A stretch of 64,000 nucleotides of DNA, taken from Lycium barbarum (taxonomy: Eukaryota; Streptophyta; Magnoliopsida; Solanales; Solanaceae). The DNA lies in contig NC_083346.1 in assembly GCF_019175385.1 (NCBI RefSeq), positions 58,123,821 to 58,187,820 on the forward strand, written 5' to 3'. A program made the position numbers and the translations under genes. This document shows, in pieces, positions 30,266-41,816 of this stretch (its first letter is position 1; each line of letters starts with the position of its first letter). The notes below the pieces were generated by a model. It was not told the origin of the DNA. It made no database searches and saw nothing but the letters and a program-made list of their open reading frames with translations.

Positions 30266-30380
30266 CTGTCGAATGACACCTGAAGAACTGAGTCTGGTTT
30301 TTCGACTTAACTCCCCCTTTTTAGGTTCTGGGATCCCTGAGTCATAAACGCAGTTGGGTTTAGAGGTACGGGGTGTTACA

Positions 30381-30594
30381 CCAACCATGAACTCCATATT
30401 GCGAACCTTCTGATTCGCATATTCCTTTTGCCTACTCTGAGCCGCAAGAAGCTTCTCCTGAATCAACTTCACCTTATCCAAGGGATCTCTCAACAAATCG
30501 GTACTCCATGGTCTCGCTTTGAATGCATCCAACCAACCAATCGGAGAGCGACATATCCTACCATATAAGGCCTCGAATGGCACCATATTGATGC
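30381..30594 (-). pseudogene. Element F integrase, C-terminal piece
   Basis: Frame text MVPFEALYGRICRSPIGWL, DKVKLIQEKLLAAQSRQKEY and NMEFMVG matches the segment after the DDE core. It ends at E's LTR. The reading frame that continues into the LTR is accidental. Confidence 0.88.
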
Positions 30595-30599
30595 TCGAG
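30595..30599. repeat. Target site duplication of solo LTR 1, left copy (TCGAG)
   Basis: Identical to 32537-32541 after the LTR. Confidence 0.93.
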
Positions 30600-32536
30600 T
30601 GTTACACCTCAGAAATTTCTCCGTGAACGTACAATGAATAGACCAACGAAGAGTATGAGTGTATGATGTTTTACTAAGATGGGGATGACTACTTATGAGT
30701 TTTGAAAATGCAAAAGTTGCAGATTTGCACTTTGGCCCAGTTGGTCGTAAATAGAATACGGCCCGTAAACTGCTATCATCTTTCAACATTCCAAAACTTC
30801 AACTTTCTGCCAAATGTCTAAATGGTTAAATACGACTCAGAATACGGACCGTAACAAGAAATACGGCCCGTAAACTGTGACCGTAAACCCACATGACTCC
30901 AGCAAACCTTTCTGGTTCTGTTATGCTTAAATACGGTCGTGAAAGACGGACCGTAAACCAGAATACGACCCATAAATTGGGTTTACGGCCACTGTGCACT
31001 TCGAGAAACATCTAGAATACTCCACATAGAGGACCCTTTTTCATTCCATTCATTTCATTTTCACTCCACACTTCAAGAAACATCTAGAATACTCTCTAAT
31101 ATTCATCCACAAGAGAAGCAAAGGAAAATCAAGATCAACAACACTAAAACCATGAAATCAAGAGTGTGAAACTCATCAAAGTTCATCTACACCAAGAAAT
31201 TGCAAAGTAAGTGAAGTAGGGTTTTTGGCATAGAAGAGTATTGTAACTCAAGGCTCATTCTTACCACATCTAAGGTAAGTTTTATGACTTTCTCATGATA
31301 ATTGAAGTATTTATACGTTGAAACACTTGGATTATAGAAGAGTGTAGTAAATGGGTCATAAAATGTGAATAGTGCCACAGTTGAATGATAGTTGGATTGA
31401 ATTATGAATGTTGATGAGTTGGGAGTATAAATATGTTATAAATGACATGTAGACCATAAAATAGGTGTGATGTACGAGAAAATGTGATGATGAGCTAAAA
31501 CCCGTAAATGTGGAGAAATTGGAGAAAAATGGTGGAATGTGGTAAATGTAGATAAGTGACGATTGTTGATACGATATTGTGAGTGTTGTTGTGAATGTTT
31601 GGTAGTTGAAATGAGACATGGGAAAAGTAGTAGAAACAAAGGAAATGCTGCCCAATTTTCCCTAGAAAATAGTCACGCGTTCTTATAGTCGATTAACTGA
31701 CGTTGATGCGAATTCTCTTGAAGGTAAAGACGCGAATATTGAAGAGGAACGATCAAGCGGTAGAATAGCTAAAGGAAAAGGTATGTAAGGCTAGTCCTTT
31801 CTTTCCAAGGCATGAATCCTATGATATGATATTATTTCCCTACATTTCCATGGCTTCCTTATATTCCGGAACCAGGAGCCTATATTCATGGATAGCCACG
31901 TGAGATAAGGATAAGAGACATGTTATGAGCATGATAACGGAGATGATAAGCTTAATGCTAAAGATTCTAGAGTTCATGGTATAATGTTTAAACAAAGCTA
32001 AAGACGTTAACTACGATCTATTGGTAATGCTTGATGTATACACTCACCTTATATACTAATTCCTTCAAGGAGAGGTGGAATACCTATGAATGCTCCATAA
32101 TATAATCGGGGGCAGGGAGATGGTGCAGACCTTTAGGAGCTATCAGCAGATTTGCAGAAGCACTCCATTATTCCGGAGGTGCTAATCGGGTTTATACTTT
32201 TGTGTATATACATATGTATAAATATTTTGGGCGCGATGGGGTCTTGTCTCATCCATATGTCTAGTACTCTAGTAGAGTCTCGTAGATACGTATGTGTGGG
32301 TTATATAGTCTCACAAGGTCACTCCTGTATATACGTAGATATGTGTACATTATCTTTTGATAGCCAAAGGGCTTATGTATATAAAAGTATTTATCTTCTT
32401 CAATGAAAATGATTTTCTTATGATTATGAGTTTATGAACGAAAAAAGAGGCTTAATGAGTATGATGAGTAGTAGAACGAGCGATGCTCGGTGGTCAGCCC
32501 CGAGTACCCGTCACGGCCCCTGGTAGGGTCGTGACA
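30600..32536 (+). repeat. Solo LTR 1 (1,937 bp) in element F integrase
   Basis: TGTTACACCTC...GGGTCGTGACA with perfect TCGAG duplications on both sides and no internal region, the signature of LTR-LTR recombination. It is a relative of LTR B: shared ATACGG(N)CCGTA palindromes (30735-30985), GGACCCTTTTTCATT after the promoter, GGAAATGCTGCCCAATTTT (31641-31659), AGGCTAGTCCTTTCTTTCC, and the AGCACTCC...GGAGGTGCT inverted repeat (about 32158-32182). Compared with B it lacks the region holding the minisatellite and twin hairpins. Short ORFs in it are chance. Confidence 0.94.
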
Positions 32537-32541
32537 TCGAG
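32537..32541. repeat. Target site duplication of solo LTR 1, right copy (TCGAG)
   Basis: Identical to 30595-30599. Confidence 0.93.
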
Positions 32542-33067
32542 TGGTAACTATTATTGTAAGGAAACTCCGCCAAGGGAAACAACTGGCCCGAATGAGCACC
32601 AAAATTAATCACACAAGCCCGCAACATATCCTCAAGAACCGAAATAGTTCTCTCGGACTGACCATACGCCTGCGGGTGAAATGTTGTACTGAGATCCAAC
32701 TGAGTCCCTTTCTCTTTTTGCAAAGTCCTCCCAAAATGAAAAGTGAACTAGGTGCCTCGGTCCGAAATGATAGAAAAGGACACCCCATGCAATTTGAAAA
32801 TCACCCTAATATAGATTTTTGCCTACTTCTCCAAATTATTGGTAGTCTAAACTGGAATTAAGTGCGTTGAGTTAGTCAACCTGTCCACGATAACCCAAAT
32901 CGCATCAAACTTGCCAAAGGTCTTTGATAGCCCAACCACAAAGTTCATAGCTATCCTCTCCCAATTCCACTCCGGTATGGGCATCTTTTGAGTCATACCA
33001 CTTAATTTTTTATGTTCACACTTAACTTGCTGGCAATTCAAATAGTGAGATACAAACTCCATTATTT
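32542..33067 (-). pseudogene. Element F integrase, N-terminal and core piece
   Basis: Frame 33062-32847 gives YLNCQQVKCEHKKLSG (Cys pair of the zinc motif), MNFVVGLSKTFG (first catalytic position reads N instead of D) and VIVDRLTNSTHL. The second Asp region is damaged (about 32770). Frame 32723-32511 gives TTFHPQAYGQSERTISVLED with the Glu and AEFPYNNSYHS. Solo LTR 1 cuts it here. Confidence 0.88.
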
Positions 33068-33072
33068 CCCCC
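33068..33072. repeat. Target site duplication of solo LTR 2, left copy (CCCCC)
   Basis: The right copy at 35864-35868 reads CCCTC, one mismatch. The flanking integrase text joins in frame without the LTR, which supports the boundary. Confidence 0.75.
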
Positions 33073-34954
33073 TGTAACGACCCGTGTGGTCATTATATCA
33101 TTTTGACCCATTTACCCGCGTTTACCTTTCCCTAAGCCCTATTAGTACGATTTTGATCGCAGGGATGGGTGGCATGATTCTCGAGATATTCCGGCGAGTT
33201 TTATGATGACTTTTATGAAATAGGGCCTTAAAGGGAGAAACGTTTGATCGATAGTTGACTTTTAGATAAACGGACCATTTTTAGAAATTCGTCAATTTTG
33301 AACGGTCTGGATGGTTGATTATGACTTAGTGGGATGTTAAGCTTGGCTCTCGAGGCACTCGGTAGAGTTTTGGGTTATTGGTTGGAAAGTTGGTCTTTGA
33401 CCATCGGGTGTTAACCCGGCCAAATAGACCTTTGTTGGGAATTTTGAGACCACGAGTGAGTCCATAGCGTGTCTTTATGTATAAATGCATGTCTGATTTG
33501 TATCTGGGAGGTCTCAGGTCATTGTCGGATTTTGAGATTGAGTTTGGGAAAAAATAGAAGTTTTCTGGTGTCTGGTGTCCGCCATAGCGGCACCAGATGC
33601 CTCGTATTGAACCCACTGCGGTGATGCGCCATAGCGAACCTACCACGGTGATGCGCCGTAGCGAACCCGCCGCAGCGGGGACCTGGTCCTGTATGGTAGG
33701 TGTGTTGGACTTTTGGTAAGTCGCCACAGCGGATGGGGATCCACTGTGGCGGATACGTTGTAGCGAGTGAGATGCCACTGGTGCGGTCCCGCTGTAGTGG
33801 ACAAGGGACCGCTGCAGCGGATGACGTGGACCAGATTTAATTTAATTCCTAGAAAAACCCTTCATTTCCTATCACTTCATTTATTTTCCTAAGAACCTTT
33901 GAGGCGATTTGAGGAAGCTTCAACCAGATTTCTCTTGAGGGTAAGTTCTCCAACCTAGATTTCATTCATTTACTATCCTTAAGTATGAATCCTTGATACA
34001 AAATCTATAGAACTTAAGAAGGATGATGGGTTTTGATGTTTACTTCAATAAATGAGTTTTAGTCTTTCAAAATTAGATTTGTTGGGGGATTTGATTGATC
34101 CAAGTATAGAGTTTTATTATTTAGTAACTAACAGACTTGAATCTTCCATTTGTGTTGATGAGTTGAAAGATTGAAAGGGTTTATACCTAAATTGGGGGTT
34201 TTGACTTGAATGGTGAAATTGATCTATTATTGAGTTAATTTAGCAATTGAAGAGTACAATTGAACTTCTAGAACATTAGCTTATCAATTTTACCCTTGAA
34301 ATAACCATCTTACCCTTGTGGGACCCCTTTTTCCATAGTTGGTTTGGATTTGAGCGAAGTATAGCAATATGGGTATCGTTATTTCTTATTTCAAACTTAG
34401 AATTCTATGATGGATAGACTTTGAGTACTTTGAGGCTCTCCGAAGAGGCAAGGCAAAGTTTTGATTATTCGTGGCTCCTGCTCGGCTACCAGATGGGTTA
34501 CAATTTACCTTATAGTTAGACTTTGGTTAGTGAAGCATATGTAGAGTTAGTGATTGTTGTAGAAATCATATACACCTTCGGGTATGAAGTTGGGATGGAT
34601 TACTTAGGTTGGTATTGTTTTTTTTATTGTGGTTTGTTGCCTTGTTGTGATCTATTAGCTTGTTTCCACGTGTGTGATACTAGGCTTGATATTGAGTTAC
34701 CTTATCATGATTATGAACATGTATCTCTCATTTATTGGTTATTGTCATGTAACGGGAAAGGATGTGATTTATTCGTGATATTGTGATATGTGTCCATGTG
34801 TGGAATGATTAGTGTTGATAGATTCTCACTAGCATTGATTTCATTCATGCATTCATACTCATACATTTGGATCAAGTTGCACGCCGCAACATATATATAC
34901 ATATATTGGACCGGGCTGCACGTTCCGCAACATATATTAGATAGGCTGCGCGTA

Positions 34955-34986
<32 letters not shown>

Positions 34987-35863
34987 GTATTGGATTGGGC
35001 TGTGCGCGGCAGCAGATACATGGACTTCGTGGGTCCTTCATGGGTCATGACTGTCGAACGTGGAGGTATTCCGCCCGGAGTATGTGTGTACGATCATTAC
35101 ATTGGCCATTGCATTGCATTACACTCCATATCATCATCTCATTTTACATCTATCGATCGGATTTGTTAGTTGTACTGGTGTTTGTGGTTATTCTAAGGAA
35201 TTGTGGGAAACTTGGCAGACTTGTGTTTAGGTGGTTCACCAGAGGCTATGATTCGGCTATTTGATCTTTCTGTACTTGAGTTCTTATTCTTGCACTGTGT
35301 TGTGTCTATACTTGATTGTGAGCATGTCTATTCTTCAGTCTCTTCTTTATATATATGTTAGCTAACTGTTGTCGGCCTATTATGCCTACTCAGTACGTGT
35401 TGTTTGTACTGATGCTACCTTGCTACACTCTTTTTCGGGGTGTTGAGTGTGTGACAGGTTCTATTGCTGATCCTTGAGAGTGTTTCCCGAGACGTTGTTG
35501 TTGGAGACTTAGGGTGACCTACTGCCAGATCTGCAACCTGAGGTTTCATTCTTTATATACTTGTTATCTACTTCTAGACAGTATTCCTTTTACTGTTATG
35601 AGCCTTGTATGGAAACATTCAGATAGTTTTTATTATATATTCAGACCTATGTGCTTATTAGTAGCTCCTTTACTGACTTAGACCATATGCCTTGGGTAGA
35701 AGATGTATTCCACACTTATTATCTTTTAATTGATATTGAGATTTATCATTAATTACATTGTTCTTCCGTATTTATAGTTTGTATGTTGGGTAAGGGAAGG
35801 GTTCACCTACCAAGGTGGGAAATGGTAGGTGCCCCCACGACTAAGGGATTTTGGGTCGTGACA
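33073..35863 (+). repeat. Solo LTR 2 (2,791 bp) in element F
   Basis: TGTAACGACCC...GGGTCGTGACA, of the same broad group as LTRs C and G. It holds a CCGC(N)GCGG palindrome cluster (33585-33825, perfect CCGCTGCAGCGG at 33809-33820). GGACC-GGGCTGCACG-like degenerate repeats with TATATA runs lie at 34867-35010, and twin hairpins at 35391-35443. No PBS or interior. ORFs in it are chance. Confidence 0.92.
35391..35443 (+). other. Twin hairpin element in solo LTR 2
   Basis: CAGTAC (35391-35396), 9-base loop, GTACTG (35406-35411). Then ACACTC (35425-35430), 7-base loop, GGGTGT (35438-35443), six pairs with one G-U. The second stem sequence differs from all other families but pairs. Confidence 0.65.
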
Positions 35864-36385
35864 CCCTCTTCATCCTAACCCACCAGTAGTGTTGCTTCAA
35901 AACACGATATATCTTTGTAGCACCAAGATAAATGGAATACCTAGAACTGTGAGCCTCATCCACAATCAATCGCGCCAAGCTACCCATACTCACTGCCTTT
36001 CGGCTCAAAGCATCTGCTATGATGTTAGCCTTGTTCGGATGATAAAGCATGGTAATGTCGGAATATTTGAGCAACTCCATCCACCTACTTGTCTCGAATT
36101 TAGATCCCTATGATTGAACACATGCTGAAGAATACGATGGTCCGTGAATACCTCATAATGAACTGTATAAAGATAATGTCTCAAAATCTTCAAGGGAAAC
36201 ACTACTGCCGCCTACTCTAACTCATGAGTGGGGTAGTTCTCTCATGCACCTTCAACAGTCTCGAAGCATATGCTATCACCTTGCCTTCTTGCATCAACAC
36301 ACAACCAAACTAATTTGTGAAGTATCACAATAGATGGTAAAGTCCTTTCCTTCCACTAGTAGAGCCAAAATCGAGGCCGAAGTCA
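35864..36385 (-). pseudogene. Element F RNase H and H2C2 zinc motif
   Basis: Pieces in two frames: YTVHYEVFTDHRILQHVFNHRDLN (TDH of RNase H, 36150-36090), MLYHPNKANIIADALSRKAV (ADALSR, 36045-35990), then HSSRYSIYLGATKIYRVLKQHYWW (35960-35890), which holds the His pair although the usual H-P-G reads Y-L-G. RMKR leads into the 33067 piece across solo LTR 2. Frameshifts near 36080 and 36200 break it. Confidence 0.87.
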
Positions 36386-37380
36386 TTAAAGTCTTGAGCT
36401 TTGAAAACTTTCTTCACACTCGTTATACCACTGAAAAGCCACATTCTTCTGAGTCAAATGAGTTAAATAGGAAGCAATAAACGAGAACCCCTTCACGAAC
36501 CATCGATAATAACTCGCAAGACCTACAAAACTCTGAACCTCGATCACCGAAGTTGGCCTGGCCCAATCTCTAACTGCCACAATCTTTTTGGGATCCACCA
36601 TGATACCGTCCTTAGACACCACATGCCCCAAGAATGCCACTAAACTAAGCCAAAACTCACATTTCAAAAATTTAGCATATAGCTTCTTCTTTTTCAAAAA
36701 AGCCAATGCTTCTCAATATCCTCTTTACTACGGGAATAAACTAAGATGTCATCAATGAAGACAATAATGAAGGAATCCAAATAGGGCTTGAAAACCCCAT
36801 TCATCAAATCTATAAAGATTGCGGGGGCACTGATAAGCCCAAAGGACATGACCAAGAACTCATAGTGACCATAGCGGGTCCTGAAAGCTGTCTTTGGAAC
36901 ATCCACTTCTCTAATCCTCAACTGGTGATAACCCCACCTCAAATCGATCTTAGAAAAGATTGACGCACCCTGAAGCTGATCAAATAAATCATCAATGTAG
37001 GGTATCAGATACTTGTTCCTGATGGTAACTTTTTTCAACTGATGATAGTCGATAAACATCCGCATAGTACTATCCTTCTTCTTCACGAAAAGCACGGGAG
37101 TACCCCAAGGGGAAACACTAGGTCTAATGAATCGCTTACTCAACAAATCCTGCAACTGCTCCTTCAACTCTTTCAACTCCGCCGGGGCCATCTGATATAG
37201 AGGAATAGAAATAGGTCGTGTGCTTGGCTCCAAATCAATGCAAAAGTCAATATCTCGATCAGGCGGCACACCAAGGAAATCAGTGGGAAAGACCTCCAAA
37301 AACTCCCTCACTACCGGTATTGACTCAAAGGGAGTAGTATCCGCGCTAGTATCCCTGATATATCCAAATAAGTTAAGCAC
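36386..37380 (-). pseudogene. Element F reverse transcriptase
   Basis: Frame 37380-36694 carries [88 protein letters not shown] and the catalytic [16 protein letters not shown] frameshift near 36700 leads to [20 protein letters not shown] and [11 protein letters not shown] in 36706-36386. The catalytic Asp pair is intact. Confidence 0.92.
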
Positions 37381-37924
37381 CCCTTATTCACCAACTTCTT
37401 TGCCCAAAGAAATGATACAATCCTCTTGGGCGCAGGGCTAGGAGTACCCTTCCACGCTAACCTCAAAATGCCTAACATAGCAAAGTGATTGTCTTTGCAT
37501 AACATTCCAGAATCGCATGATAAGGAGATAACCAGTTCATACCCAGGATAATATCGAAGTCTACTATATCAAGGATATCTAAATCCATCCAAGTGTCGCA
37601 CCCCATGAACATTACCACACAAGACCGATATACTCGATCCACTACTACAAAATCCCCAGCAGGAGTAGAGATACGAATTGGTATATCAAGCAAATCACAT
37701 AGCATATCTAGACCCGTAGAGAAATAAGCAGACATATAGGAGAAAGCAGAGCCCGAATTAAACAAGACTGAAGCAAACCGATGACAAATCAAAATGATAA
37801 CTGTAATAACTGCATCATAAGCCTCAGCCTCTGGTCTACCAGGAAAAGCATAGAAATGGGCATGTCTACCTTTAGACTGTGTGCCACCACGACCTCCACG
37901 GCTTTCCTGAGCTCTACCTCTCAC
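37381..37924 (-). pseudogene. Element F aspartic protease with Asp to Asn change
   Basis: Frame 37924-37472 has Arg/Gly-rich text, FPGRPEAEAYDAVI, then ASVLFNSGSAFSYMS where the catalytic Asp of LFDxGS reads Asn. RISTPAGDFVVVDRVYRSCV and DIILGMNWLSPYHA follow. A G to A change on the coding strand (GAT/GAC to AAT/AAC) would explain the loss. Downstream frameshift at about 37475. Confidence 0.87.
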
Positions 37925-38029
37925 TGATTGAGAACTGCCCCTACCAAGCTGATGACTACCTCTGCCAGGCTGCGAACCTTCTCCACCAGAATATCCACCC
38001 CCTCTAGCTAGTGGTGCTAGAGGACTAGG

Positions 38030-39420
38030 TACCTGAACCCGATATCCTGCTGGACTCCACTCTATCTAATTCTGGGACAATCTTTCCTGAAATGCCCCGA
38101 GTCACCATACTCAAAGCATGCCCTACCATTCATGGGCTATTAAAATGTCATAGAAGAACTGGAATACCCTCCACGCTCTGAGTGCCTCGAGTAAGAGCCT
38201 CAAAATGTCTTCCTTGAACTGAAACCATTGTGCCCTGCACTGTACCCACTGTGCTCTGAAGAACCACCTGCTGAAATCTGGAGTGCTAATTGGATGGGAT
38301 GGTTGGAATGGTGATGACGGACTCTGTCATAATGTCCCAACCTCCAGAAGATGAACCACCGACGCTACCAAATTTGGGAGCCCTCTTATCATCACCCTTA
38401 TCAAAAAATTGACCTCTCAAAAATTCAACCTCTTTAGCATGACCCACTACCGTCTGGAATGTATCCCAGAAGCTACCACCTGCAAGGTCGCCAATCAAAG
38501 CGGAGGGGTCAAACCCTTCACAAACCACCTCACTCTCTCTGTCTCGATAGGGAGCAATGATGCCGCATAATGAGCCAAGGCAAGGAATCTGGACTCATAC
38601 TCCGTGACAGACAACCCTCTTTGCTCAAAGCTGGTGAACTCGTGCCTCGTCATGTCTCTCAAGCTACGAGGAACATACTCCTCCAAGAAGATCTAATAGA
38701 ACCGATGCCATGACAAATGAGGTGACCCAGCTGGTCGGCGATCAATGTAGGACCTCCACCACCGCTTAACATCCTTGATTAACTGGAAAGAAACATAATC
38801 AACCCAGTACGACTCCACTAAACCCAACCTCTCATAACAACTGACGTTAAACTCATATGCATCCTCCTCAGGAGTACCATAAAATCAGGGAGGACTCATC
38901 TTCGTGAACAACTTGAATATCTTTTGCTCATCACCGGACATGAATGGCCTAGGGACTGGTCAAGGAGAAAAATTAGATAGTTGAATCTCATCAAGGTGGG
39001 GTGCCACAGCGGTAGCTGGTTGTGCACACGGAGTACGATACTGCTTAGGATTCTGAGCTCCAAAACTCTAGTCTGTGTCCCATATAGAGTAGCTGGAAGA
39101 ACGCCCGCATGGGTCAAACCCTCAAGAAGGCTCAAGATGCGTACCATGGCATCCTGAAGCACTGATGTGGCGATAATCTCTGGAGGTGCCTAGGGTGGTC
39201 CCAGCTCCTCCTCCTCAAATGGCTCATCTTGATGCTCTACCACCGGCTCAGGAGATAATGATCTAGTACGGGCTTGGCCAGCCACTAGTGCTCTACCCCT
39301 GGCCAATGTTGCCCCACAGGGTCTATCCCTACCACGACCTCTGCTTCTACCACCTGCCACGGCCTCAACTGCAGCCGCTGATGCCTCATCCTAGACGCAT
39401 TCACGCGTGTCCCCACCAAC
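38030..39420 (-). pseudogene. Element F Gag
   Basis: N-terminal Ala/Arg/Gly-rich text (EASAAAVEAVAGGRSRGRDR, about 39390-39330) is followed by acidic EHQDEPFEEEELGPP and a TAG near 39191. DAMVRILSLLEGLTHAG follows, then broken core text with YVPRSLRDMTRHEFTSFEQR and LSVTEYESRFLALAHYAAS (38680-38560). FGSVGGSSSGG (about 38360) is in the linker. The zinc knuckle near 38110-38070 reads CFEYGDSGHFRKDC, with Tyr in place of the second Cys. Several frameshifts and stops. Confidence 0.85.
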
Positions 39421-39605
39421 TATGAGAGAATAGAGTAGGAAGTCAGATACCAATTTGAACAAACTATCAAGATAGGAAAAAAAAGGGTTTTTTCCTAAAT
39501 GTCCTATAGCCTCCCGAGGATGAGTACGGACATCTACACACCAATCCACAAGCCTCTACTAGACATTGCTCTTGTACTCGTGAGACTGCTGAACCCAGGG
39601 CTCTG
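39421..39605 (-). other. Element F leader and deleted PBS
   Basis: On the element's strand the leader contains GGAGGCTATAGGACATTTAG, the block also seen in B and D. TCAGAGCCCTGGGTTCAG (39605-39588) is the inner part of a TGGTATCAGAGC-type PBS. The TGGTA start and the GTCGTGACA LTR end are missing, so a short deletion removed the LTR/PBS joint. Confidence 0.6.
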
Positions 39606-41108
39606 ACGGCATCTACACTATCCCCCGGTAGGCGAACCATCCCCAAATCATTAACCATTTTCAAGAAGGAAATATTGACGTTAAATATGGAAATAGTAGT
39701 ACTAGCAGTCCTGATAACATAACTAAGTATAGAAATACTTAAGTAATTACAACCCAAAAACCTAATCTAAGCTTGTACAAGAGCATTTAAATATTTATTA
39801 CAAGTCTGAAATAATGAAAGTAATAACTATAACAAAAGACAGGAAATAAGTTAGAGGGAGATCAAGGGTTGCTGATAGCTCTATTGGCTCACCCTGAAAA
39901 CTCCAATGGACCACCTCAAGAATCAGCCACGAGGCCCGGAACTAGAACACGGAGAGCTATCTGCACCCAAATAATGTGCCGCAAGTGTAGTATAAGTACA
40001 AACCACTAGTAGTATGTAGTTATCATAGGACGACAACGTAGGAAAGTACATATACAAAATATAAAGATTGAATTTAAACACTCATCACATCAATTCAACT
40101 TACCTTCCCCAACTATGCCCGTTAGTTCATAGTTCACACTAAGACAGGTGAGCACGTATCAAAAAAAAAAGATAGTTGAATAATGAATAAATTAATGCTT
40201 GAATACATTGGCCAATTTAGCCTTAGATTTCATTATTCACTCAAAACCCCAACTTATGGAAAAATCCTTACTCTGATATCTAAGACAAGGATTGGATTGG
40301 TAACTAATGAAGGAAACCATGAAATAAGTCTTAGAACACCAAATATTAGAAAATGAAGGGTTTCCACCAATTTTTGGGATAAAACACTATTCTGTGAAAT
40401 CGCTAGCGACGACACGCGACCCGACCCTGCAATTTTGGCCTTCACAATTGCGGACAGAGTCACCCGAATGCGAGGCTTCTCACCTGGGCAGGACCAACCC
40501 AGTTCCTCTTCGTGAACGTGGGATGGCCCATGCAAAACACGAACCTTGCAATCAGGATACCTTCCTCGGGAACGCGATTAAGGAAACCAAAAATTTCTTG
40601 GTGTCCCCCGAATTTGGATTGGATACCCGAAACTCACTCGGAACCTCCCAGACATAACCCTAATATGGAAACTGAGTATAAACAACGTTACGAACTTTCT
40701 TGCGCACTCGGAATTTCCCAAAAGAGATCATCTTAACCCTACGTTGACCAAGGCTAGCTCCAAAATATCAAAATCCCATAATTTCAACCAATAACCCAAA
40801 ACACACTCAAACTCCTCGGGATCCCAACCAAAGGCTCAACAAAGTCATAAATGACGTTTTGCACCTAGTGGAATTGACAAAACTTCGAATGTAATGAAAA
40901 TACCCCCGATGTTGGCTTTGGTCAACCCTTTTCATTTCTTTAACTTAGAAACCTCCAAAACTATCTAAACCAATCTGAAACCCGCACAACGACCTTGGGA
41001 ACTATGTCACCCATCCCTGTAAGTCATAAATACCGAAAAGAAGCTAGGGGAAGGGTAATTTTGGGAAAGAAAGGGTAAAATTCCAAAACAACCTAACTGG
41101 TCGTTACA
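39606..41108 (-). repeat. Element F 5' LTR (about 1,503 bp, left end deleted)
   Basis: The right end is GGTCGTTACA at 41108 (element strand TGTAACGACC). The left end runs into CGGTAGGCGAACC, known in LTRs C, G and K just before their ends. It is shorter than related LTRs, probably by internal deletion near 40160-40200 beside an A-run. Right flank GAAAC (41109-41113). Confidence 0.8.
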
Positions 41109-41450
41109 GAAACCGAATTGGAAAGTAATACACACATAAAGTGAAAATAGAACTAGAGGCTTAAAAAAACATAATAATACATAACTGAAACACGAAAAAG
41201 CCAGACATAAGTTCAAAATTAAAGGAGGAAGGAAGGAAGATTAACTTTTTAAGAGTAGCGATGAGGGCGACGAGTGTTGACGATCACCTTTTAACTTTCA
41301 CCAATGACGAGTGTTACGACGAAAGAAATAAAATATTTAGAAATTCAAAGAAAATCAGTAATTGGGAGGCGTATTTTTTATAGAAACTCGGGGCCGTAGG
41401 AACTAAGTCCAAATTGGCTAAGTTAATTCGTTTTAACTTCTTTCTAACTT
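41109..41450. other. No recognisable feature
   Basis: AG-rich sequence, then GACGAGTGTTGACG-type text. No ORF or repeat is recognised. It may be older copia H sequence or unrelated flank. Confidence 0.4.
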
Positions 41451-41545
41451 ATGTGTCAATATAGACAACACAACCAAGTCTCTGGAACTAGTCCATATAG
41501 ATCTATGTGGTCTAATGAGAATAATGCACCGTGGAGGTAAGACGT

Positions 41546-41611
41546 ATATGTTTGTAATTATTCATGATTTCACCTAAGAGGTATATGTTTGTAATTATTC
41601 ATGATTTCACC
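41546..41611 (+). repeat. 31-bp direct duplication in element H
   Basis: GTATATGTTTGTAATTATTC and the following 11 bases occur at 41546-41576 and again at 41581-41611. The two copies are identical, with four bases between. Confidence 0.9.
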
Positions 41612-41811
41612 ACGTTTACCTGTGAGAAAATTGGAAAGAAAACTTGGAAATCAACTGGTATCCATCAAAACTGACCATCGAACAGAATTCAAAAATGCAG
41701 AATTTGAAGAATACTCTTCCACCAATGTAATTGATCATAACATCTCTGCACCTAGCACTCCACAACAAAATGGAGTAGTAGAAAGAAAGAATAGGACTCT
41801 TGAAGAAATGG

Positions 41812-41816
41812 CTAGG
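41812..41816. repeat. Target site duplication of element D, left copy (CTAGG)
   Basis: The right copy at 51321-51325 is CTAGT, one mismatch. Without D and one copy, the copia integrase reads MAR then TMMIARNL. Confidence 0.85.

Larger units (their letters stand above)
24757..30380 (-). mobile_element. Element E: Ty3/gypsy, 5' LTR to truncated integrase, nested in F
   Basis: Minus-strand order: 5' LTR (28725-30380), PBS, gag, protease, RT, RNase H, then integrase that stops after its first catalytic Asp region at about 24768. The 3' end and 3' LTR are missing. The 5' LTR sits directly against F integrase coding sequence at 30381, which shows that E inserted in F. The LTR is unlike any other in the window apart from general layout. 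Confidence 0.88.
28725..30380 (-). repeat. Element E 5' LTR (1,656 bp)
   Basis: Plus-strand ends are TGTCACGCCCC and GGGTGTTACA. It has a GTCGAC/CGTCGA palindrome cluster (30030-30260), TATAAATA (30013-30006 on the element's strand), a 35-bp array (29373-29466) and a hairpin (29209-29229). Right flank CCAAC (30381-30385) should be one copy of its target duplication; the other is lost with the deleted 3' side. Confidence 0.9.
30381..41108 (-). mobile_element. Element F: Ty3/gypsy, interrupted by two solo LTRs and by E
   Basis: Minus-strand order from the right: 5' LTR (39606-41108), degraded PBS, gag, protease, RT, RNase H, H2C2 zinc motif, [solo LTR 2], integrase N-part, [solo LTR 1], integrase C-part, then E's LTR. 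The three integrase pieces fit end to end once the two solo LTRs and one target copy each are ignored. Its missing 3' part may be the LTR fragment at 23880-24756. Confidence 0.88.
41451..41816 (+). pseudogene. Element H integrase, left piece
   Basis: LELVHIDLCGLMRIMHRGGK (first Asp of the DDE) and MFVIIHDFT are followed by an internal deletion that skips to RKLGNQLVSIKTDHRTEF (second Asp in DHRTEF, where DHGTEF is usual) and TPQQNGVVERKNRTLEEMAR (Glu). A 31-bp duplication at 41546-41611 adds extra copies of the MFVIIHDFT codons. It ends in CTAGG, the duplication of D. Confidence 0.88.

Noticed and set aside
30227..30380. ORF running from F integrase into E's LTR, looking like a fusion protein
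   Set aside because: The join is an insertion boundary; the LTR part has no coding signal.
41029..41060. GGGATGGGTGAC on the minus strand of F's LTR, resembling 5S box C
   Set aside because: Only about 11 bases match and no box A or further 5S text is nearby, unlike 46298-46413.
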